Below, one piece after another: positions 39,050 to 41,040 of a stretch of 41,040 nucleotides of DNA. Location: the NCBI GenBank assembly GCA_030452265.1, contig JAKDMQ010000002.1, positions 1-41,040 on the forward strand, read 5' to 3'. How positions within the stretch are numbered: position 1 is the stretch's first letter; every line of letters begins with the position of its first letter. Under the pieces are notes generated by a model. The model was not told the DNA's origin. It saw only the letters and a program-made list of their open reading frames with translations, and made no database searches. The DNA is from Nitrococcus sp. Lineage in GTDB: Bacteria; Pseudomonadota; Gammaproteobacteria; Nitrococcales; Nitrococcaceae. The translations under genes were made by a program, and so were the position numbers.

Positions 39050-39418
39050 TCAATGCATATTGACAATGACGGCCGCGGCGACCGCGGTTGAGTTGCCATT
39101 GCCGGTGATGAAATTGTTGATACTCAATCCTGAACCAGAAAGCGCGCCCTCGCCCACCGTGATCGCGCCGGTGTGGACAGTGCCGGCCATGATCTGGACA
39201 TTGTTGACGCTGGAGCGGACCTCCTGACGGTTGGTGATGATGGTCAAATCACCCGCGCGCCCGCGCATGGTGGCCAGATCCTGTGAGGGGACGACTTCAA
39301 TGGCGGCGAAGGGATTGCGGCTCGTATCCCGCTCGGCGGCGAAACCCTGGCCGCTCGAGAGAGCCAAAGCGCAGGCTACTAGCAACCCGGCGCACCCCCT
39401 GGAAAATTGACTCTTCAT
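39050..39418 (-). CDS. Small secreted protein with 'QDLATMRGR' motif; C39-associated operon
   Basis: Signal peptide 'GLLVACALALSSGQGFA'; 'VVPSQDLATMRGRAGDLTIITNRQEVRSSVNNVQIMAGTV'. Confidence 0.85.
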   Translation of the reverse strand: MKSQFSRGCAGLLVACALALSSGQGFAAERDTSRNPFAAIEVVPSQDLATMRGRAGDLTIITNRQEVRSSVNNVQIMAGTVHTGAITVGEGALSGSGLSINNFITGNGNSTAVAAAVIVNMH

Positions 39419-39526
39419 GGCATCCTCCGTTTGTTTTGTTGTACTGACACGGCATTCTTCTGGCGACCCGATGAGGGTGGCCGGCGGGGGGATGCCCCGC
39501 CGGCCCGATCGCTATGGCAGTGTTGC

Positions 39527-40783
39527 TTAGCGAATACCAAGGTTGACATTGGAATGCGCGGCCACGGACACCCCACCGACGGTCGAGTTATAAAGACCGG
39601 ATGAGATGTTCATGTTGTTGATGCCGCCGAAGGTTCCAGAGGCCACGTTCAGGCTCACGTTGCCCGTGCGCAGCGTACTGCCGTAGCCGGCCCCGCCAGC
39701 CCCGCCAGTCCCACCGGCCGCGCCGGCTCCGCCGGCTCCGCCATTGGCCTGCGCCCAACCCGCGTGTGCCGAGCCGCCGACGCCGCCATTGCCACCGGCA
39801 CCGCCAGCGGCACCAGCCCCACCGGCTCCGCCCGTGGCGCTGGCGCTGCCGCGCCCATTGCCGCCATCACCGCCGTTTCCGGCGGAGGCGTAGGCACGGC
39901 CCTGACCGTTGCCGCCCTCACCACCGTCTCCGGCCGTGGCGTTGCTGTTGCCGCGACCCGTGCCGCCGCTTCCGGACCTGGCGTTGCCGCCGTCGCCGCG
40001 TGCGAACGTGTTACCGCCGTAGGCATCGTCGTGGCCTTTGCCGTTGGCAGTTTGGTCGCTATCGCTGGCGGCTAGGCTACCGGGTCCGCCGAGCGCGTCG
40101 CCGGAGCCTCCGGCCAGACCGGCGCCAATGCTGCCTGCAGGGCCGCCCGCGCCGCCCGCGCCGCCCGCGCCGGTGCCGCTGCTGCTGGCAAGGCCACCAG
40201 CGCCGCCAGCGCCGCCCACGCCGGTGCTGCTGCTGCTTGCAGAGCCACCATTACCGCCGTTACCGCCGTCGCCGCCGTCGCCGCCGTCGCCGAGGCCAAG
40301 GGAGACGGCCGCGTTCACGGCGAGCGCGCCACCACCGGCCGCGCCGTTACCACCGGCACCACCGGCCGCGCCGGCACCGCCTACGCCGCCGAGCATGAGG
40401 ATCGGCGCACCGGTCACGGTGGAGCTCATCTCCTGATAGGAGATCACGTTGGTGACCGTGTTTGTGTTGAAGGACTCACTCCAGGCTTTGGCGGTTCCGC
40501 CGGCACCACCGGCACCGCCGGCTCCAGCGGTACTGGTGCCCCTGCCCCAGAGCTTGGCGCTCTTGCCGTGGACTTTGGCATCGTCATCGGCACCGTCCGA
40601 GTTGGCAGAGCCGCCGTAGCCGCCATTGCCACCGTTGGCGTTGGCGTTGGCGGTCGATGTCACGGTGTTGTCCTGATCCCCCTCACCTTGGAAAGACGTG
40701 TTGAACGGGTTGGCCGAGGCGCTCGCCCCGTACAAGGTAACGAACGCCAAGGCGATAGAGCTTGCAAGTACTGTCTTCTTCAT
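39527..40783 (-). CDS. Secreted Gly/Ala-rich (PGRS-like) structural-type protein
   Basis: Signal peptide 'MKKTVLASSIALAFVTLYGASASA'; long GGAGGAGG/GGDGGNGG runs; non-repetitive C terminus 'SLNVASGTFGGINNMNISSGLYNSTVGGVSVAAHSNVNLGIR'; ATG 40783 with GAGG upstream. Confidence 0.9.
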   Translation of the reverse strand: MKKTVLASSIALAFVTLYGASASANPFNTSFQGEGDQDNTVTSTANANANGGNGGYGGSANSDGADDDAKVHGKSAKLWGRGTSTAGAGGAGGAGGTAKAWSESFNTNTVTNVISYQEMSSTVTGAPILMLGGVGGAGAAGGAGGNGAAGGGALAVNAAVSLGLGDGGDGGDGGNGGNGGSASSSSTGVGGAGGAGGLASSSGTGAGGAGGAGGPAGSIGAGLAGGSGDALGGPGSLAASDSDQTANGKGHDDAYGGNTFARGDGGNARSGSGGTGRGNSNATAGDGGEGGNGQGRAYASAGNGGDGGNGRGSASATGGAGGAGAAGGAGGNGGVGGSAHAGWAQANGGAGGAGAAGGTGGAGGAGYGSTLRTGNVSLNVASGTFGGINNMNISSGLYNSTVGGVSVAAHSNVNLGIR

Positions 40784-40814
40784 GATGATCCTCACTCCTT
40801 AGAGCTTTATGGTC

Positions 40815-40846
40815 CTTGACGGGCCCGTTGCCCCGTGCCCATCAAG
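40815..40846 (-). promoter_or_regulatory. 5'UTR stem-loop upstream of the Gly-rich gene
   Basis: Minus-strand RNA CUUGAUGGGC-N12-GCCCGUCAAG, 10-bp stem with one U.G pair. Confidence 0.55.
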
Positions 40847-40878
40847 TCTGTGGTCCGACATGGTCCGCTGATAGACAA

Positions 40879-40894
40879 AGCAATTGCGGTGCCA
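40879..40894 (-). promoter_or_regulatory. Sigma54 (RpoN) -24/-12 promoter
   Basis: Minus strand TGGCAC-CGCAA-TTGCT: GG-N10-GC spacing, full match to TGGCAC-N5-TTGCW; predicted TSS near 40868. Confidence 0.85.
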
Positions 40895-40912
40895 ACGAGC
40901 GGCGTGTACGTA

Positions 40913-40925
40913 TAATGCTTTGATA
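40913..40925 (-). promoter_or_regulatory. IHF binding site
   Basis: Minus strand TATCAAAGCATTA fits WATCAANNNNTTR at every defined position; 18 bp upstream of the -24 box. Confidence 0.7.
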
Positions 40926-41040
40926 AAAAGGAATAATTGGAAATTTGCGGGGTGTTTATGAAGTGCTAAGCGGATCAGTGGAATGCAAAGCAGGCGTTAC
41001 AGCGAGAAATCAGCCAGGACCCTAAAAGTCCGATAACATC

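Noticed and set aside
39766-40398. 210 aa Arg/His-rich plus-strand ORF (and overlapping 40038..40436, 39764..40075)
   Set aside because: Antisense frames of the GGX repeat gene; extreme composition is explained by the repeated GC-rich triplets, and the minus-strand ORF has signal peptide, RBS and promoter

Overview
41 kb of a GC-rich proteobacterial (probably gammaproteobacterial) chromosome. Left to right: a 5'-truncated RND tripartite efflux operon; a convergent sigma54-type response regulator and histidine kinase pair; a 7.6-10.7 kb patch of toxin-antitoxin genes, several visibly decayed, with REP-like inverted repeats and a transposase tail; metY, an MFS transporter, arylamine N-acetyltransferase and DedA; an IS630-like remnant; a secreted TAP-like hydrolase and a large secreted protein with a possible leukocidin-like segment; sppA, hisC, SseB-like, GDPD, a ferredoxin reductase-like gene, slipin, xerD and a POT transporter; a second TA patch (BrnT/BrnA, RelB/YafQ); a polyamine-catabolism-like SDR/ALDH/glutamine synthetase-like cluster with a permease remnant; aspS and fmdB. 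The best candidate for an undescribed system is the minus-strand operon at 37.6-40.9 kb. It encodes a signal-peptide-bearing 'PGRS-like' Gly/Ala-rich protein, a small secreted protein, a standalone periplasmic C39 peptidase with an intact catalytic signature, and a secreted protein. The two smaller proteins share a leader-like '[DE][LM]A-x-[LM]-RG-[RG]' motif. The operon is preceded by a textbook sigma54 -24/-12 box (TGGCAC-N5-TTGCT), a full-consensus IHF site and a 5'UTR stem-loop. It resembles Pseudomonas Fap functional-amyloid loci (FapD is also a C39-type protein), but no FapF-like porin is visible in the window. All calls come from reading the sequence; no database search was run.
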